Positions 12,112-13,045 of a stretch of 13,045 nucleotides of DNA are shown piece after piece. Positions within the stretch are counted from its first letter, which is position 1. Every line of letters begins with the position of its first letter. Source of the stretch: Cyanobacteria bacterium UBA8803 (GTDB taxonomy: Bacteria; Cyanobacteriota; Cyanobacteriia; Cyanobacteriales; Coleofasciculaceae); contig DNXU01000486.1 in NCBI GenBank assembly GCA_003505715.1, positions 31,038 to 44,082 on the forward strand, in the 5' to 3' direction. The position numbers and the translations under genes were made by a program. A model generated the notes under the pieces. That model ran no database searches. It saw nothing but the letters and a program-made list of their open reading frames with translations, and was not told where the DNA came from.

Positions 12112-12722
12112 CGGATAAACCTTCCAAAGCTGAGAGAAGGAAGCAAAGGCAAGAAGAAAAATCTCAGGCACGCAAGGCAAAGTCGGTAAGATTTTCCTCT
12201 AGCGTGGAAAATTCGGCAACCAAAACTGTGAAAATAGCGCCAATACCTGAACTTTCCTTGAAGGTCGTTAAGGTTCAGGAAGAGCCAAGTAGAAATAAGT
12301 CTTTATATCTTCCTAGCGAAGAATCATTTGCAATAACTTGTAACTTGACTTGGTGTACTACTGTGTCTGACTTGGAAGGAGAGTGGTCATGGCGAGAACA
12401 AAGATGTTGGACTGAGGAAGAATGGCAAACCCAAATACTTCCAAATTTTAGTTTGTTGGAAAAATCAACTTGGTCTGAAATCTTATTTGAGCAAAAAACA
12501 CCTGCTAAGGGTGGTAAAATTGTACCTAAGCATCACGATCAAGAGCTAACTACTTTGGTGCAAGAAGCTCAGGATAGGTGGATCAAAATCGGTTTAGAAG
12601 AATACGATACGGCTTTTCGGTTTAGATTTGCTAATACCATCAGAGCTTGGGGTATAAAGCTACAAGGGCATTTTTATTTGGTTTGGTGGGAAAGGTATCA
12701 CAAAATATATCCAGTAACTTGA
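12108..12722 (+). CDS. Putative toxin of the Panacea pair, unassigned class
   Basis: 204 residues. The N-terminal ~30 are strongly basic and probably disordered or helical (SKAERRKQRQEEKSQARKAK). A middle part rich in Trp and Glu follows (EGEWSWREQRCWTEEEWQ, 90-107), then TWSEIL (121-126) and KHHDQEL (141-147). The C-terminal block reads YDTAFRFRFANTIRAWGIKL, then GHFYLVWWERYHKIYPV. The C-terminal pattern, an FRFR strand, WGI, and a final WWxxxHxIYPV, recalls the last strands of small ribonuclease toxins of the RelE/ParE type, but I cannot assign it. The conserved HH, the final His and the Arg residues are candidate catalytic groups. The toxin role is inferred from the ATGA overlap with the Panacea gene. 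Confidence 0.6.
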   Translation: MTDKPSKAERRKQRQEEKSQARKAKSVRFSSSVENSATKTVKIAPIPELSLKVVKVQEEPSRNKSLYLPSEESFAITCNLTWCTTVSDLEGEWSWREQRCWTEEEWQTQILPNFSLLEKSTWSEILFEQKTPAKGGKIVPKHHDQELTTLVQEAQDRWIKIGLEEYDTAFRFRFANTIRAWGIKLQGHFYLVWWERYHKIYPVT

Positions 12723-12795
12723 GTGTAAGTCTCATTCAATACGTTTCCCTCCATTTATAGATTTTATTGTTTCATAAGATGCTTTAAATTACTCT

Positions 12796-12820
12796 GTCTA
12801 ACAATTCGGTTGGAGCGGAC
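12796..12820 (+). repeat. attC-like left-half motif, copy F
   Basis: GTCTAACAATTCG, then GTTGGAGCGGAC. The first 13 bases are the same as the left end of the attC sites of common class 1 integron cassettes as I recall them, and the AGCsGAC box follows at one base longer spacing. No right half (GTTAGAC with complementary L') is seen before the window ends. Confidence 0.5.
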
Positions 12821-13016
12821 TTCTAACCCACATTCCTCAGATATTTAAGCAAATTGAATTGAGGATGAAACTGTAATAAATCAAGCTCTAAATGATTGCT
12901 TTGTAATCGTTTGGGGCGTTTTTAATCTAAAATAATAAGCGGATTAGCTCAATAAATAAAAATATGAAAAAGCCTCTGGAAGGGATAGAAATCGTAAATT
13001 TAGACCATTTAGCCGT

Positions 13017-13045
13017 AGGCTCAGTTGACAACAGGAAACCCAGCA
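13017..13045. repeat. Dispersed hairpin repeat, copy 3, cut by the window edge
   Basis: AGGCTCAGTT-GACAACAGGA-AACCCAGCA, in the orientation of copy 2 and differing from it by one stem base. GCCGTA precedes it, as at copy 1. Confidence 0.75.

Larger units (their letters stand above)
12723..13045. other. Non-coding stretch at the right edge
   Basis: AT-rich, with no frame of note. It contains the clearest attC-like motif (12796-12820) about 75 bases after the toxin stop, and a hairpin repeat at the extreme end. GGGGCGTTTTT near 12915-12930 has a T-run but no convincing stem. No terminator is evident behind the toxin gene. Confidence 0.6.

Overview
The window looks like a chromosomal accessory region of a cyanobacterium. 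The octamer GCGATCGC (HIP1) recurs through much of it, several small proteins belong to families I know mainly from cyanobacteria, and a succinate-semialdehyde dehydrogenase of the cyanobacterial type sits at the left edge. All function calls come from reading motifs by eye; no database search was run.

Layout. (1) 1-1177, minus strand: the first 392 codons of a housekeeping succinate-semialdehyde dehydrogenase, running off the left edge. (2) 1178-1722: non-coding, with one doubtful 40-codon reading frame. (3) 1723-5151, minus strand: a compact three-gene defence operon, transcribed right to left: an ABC-type AAA ATPase (AriA-like), a DUF4435/TOPRIM-like effector (AriB-like) joined to it by an ATGA overlap, and a complete C5-cytosine DNA methyltransferase 4 nt further on. 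The first two genes match the architecture of the PARIS anti-phage system; the methyltransferase is an unusual third member. (4) 5254-11256, plus strand: a graveyard of small toxin-antitoxin-type genes and cyanobacterial accessory genes. It holds an antitoxin fused by deletion to a DUF3368 PIN toxin remnant, a DUF433/DUF5615 pair cut short, a second DUF433/DUF5615 pair with a nonsense codon, a small protein paired with a retropepsin-like protease, and a Doc toxin whose Fic active site is deleted. There is also a fragment of a group II intron reverse transcriptase. (5) 11677-12722, plus strand: an apparently intact Panacea-domain antitoxin and its overlapping partner, a probable toxin of no recognised class, behind an extended -10 promoter. 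(6) 12723-13045: non-coding, ending in a copy of a dispersed hairpin repeat.

Region 4 is punctuated by four antisense fragments of a signal peptidase I gene (lepB). They lie tail to tail with accessory genes and end at the same inner point near a HIP1 site. Two carry an extra 27-bp palindromic element at that HIP1 site, and one preserves the empty site. A hairpin repeat occurs three times. A motif TAACAA-N5/6-TGGAGCGG, resembling the left half of an integron attC site, follows three accessory genes. Together these suggest repeated gain and loss of small gene cassettes.

The defence operon and the Panacea pair contain no HIP1 octamer, unlike their surroundings, which fits recent acquisition. 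If functional, the AriA/AriB pair would act by abortive infection, with AriA sensing a phage trigger and AriB being released as the toxic nuclease. The methyltransferase could mark host DNA or link the system to a restriction activity encoded elsewhere.
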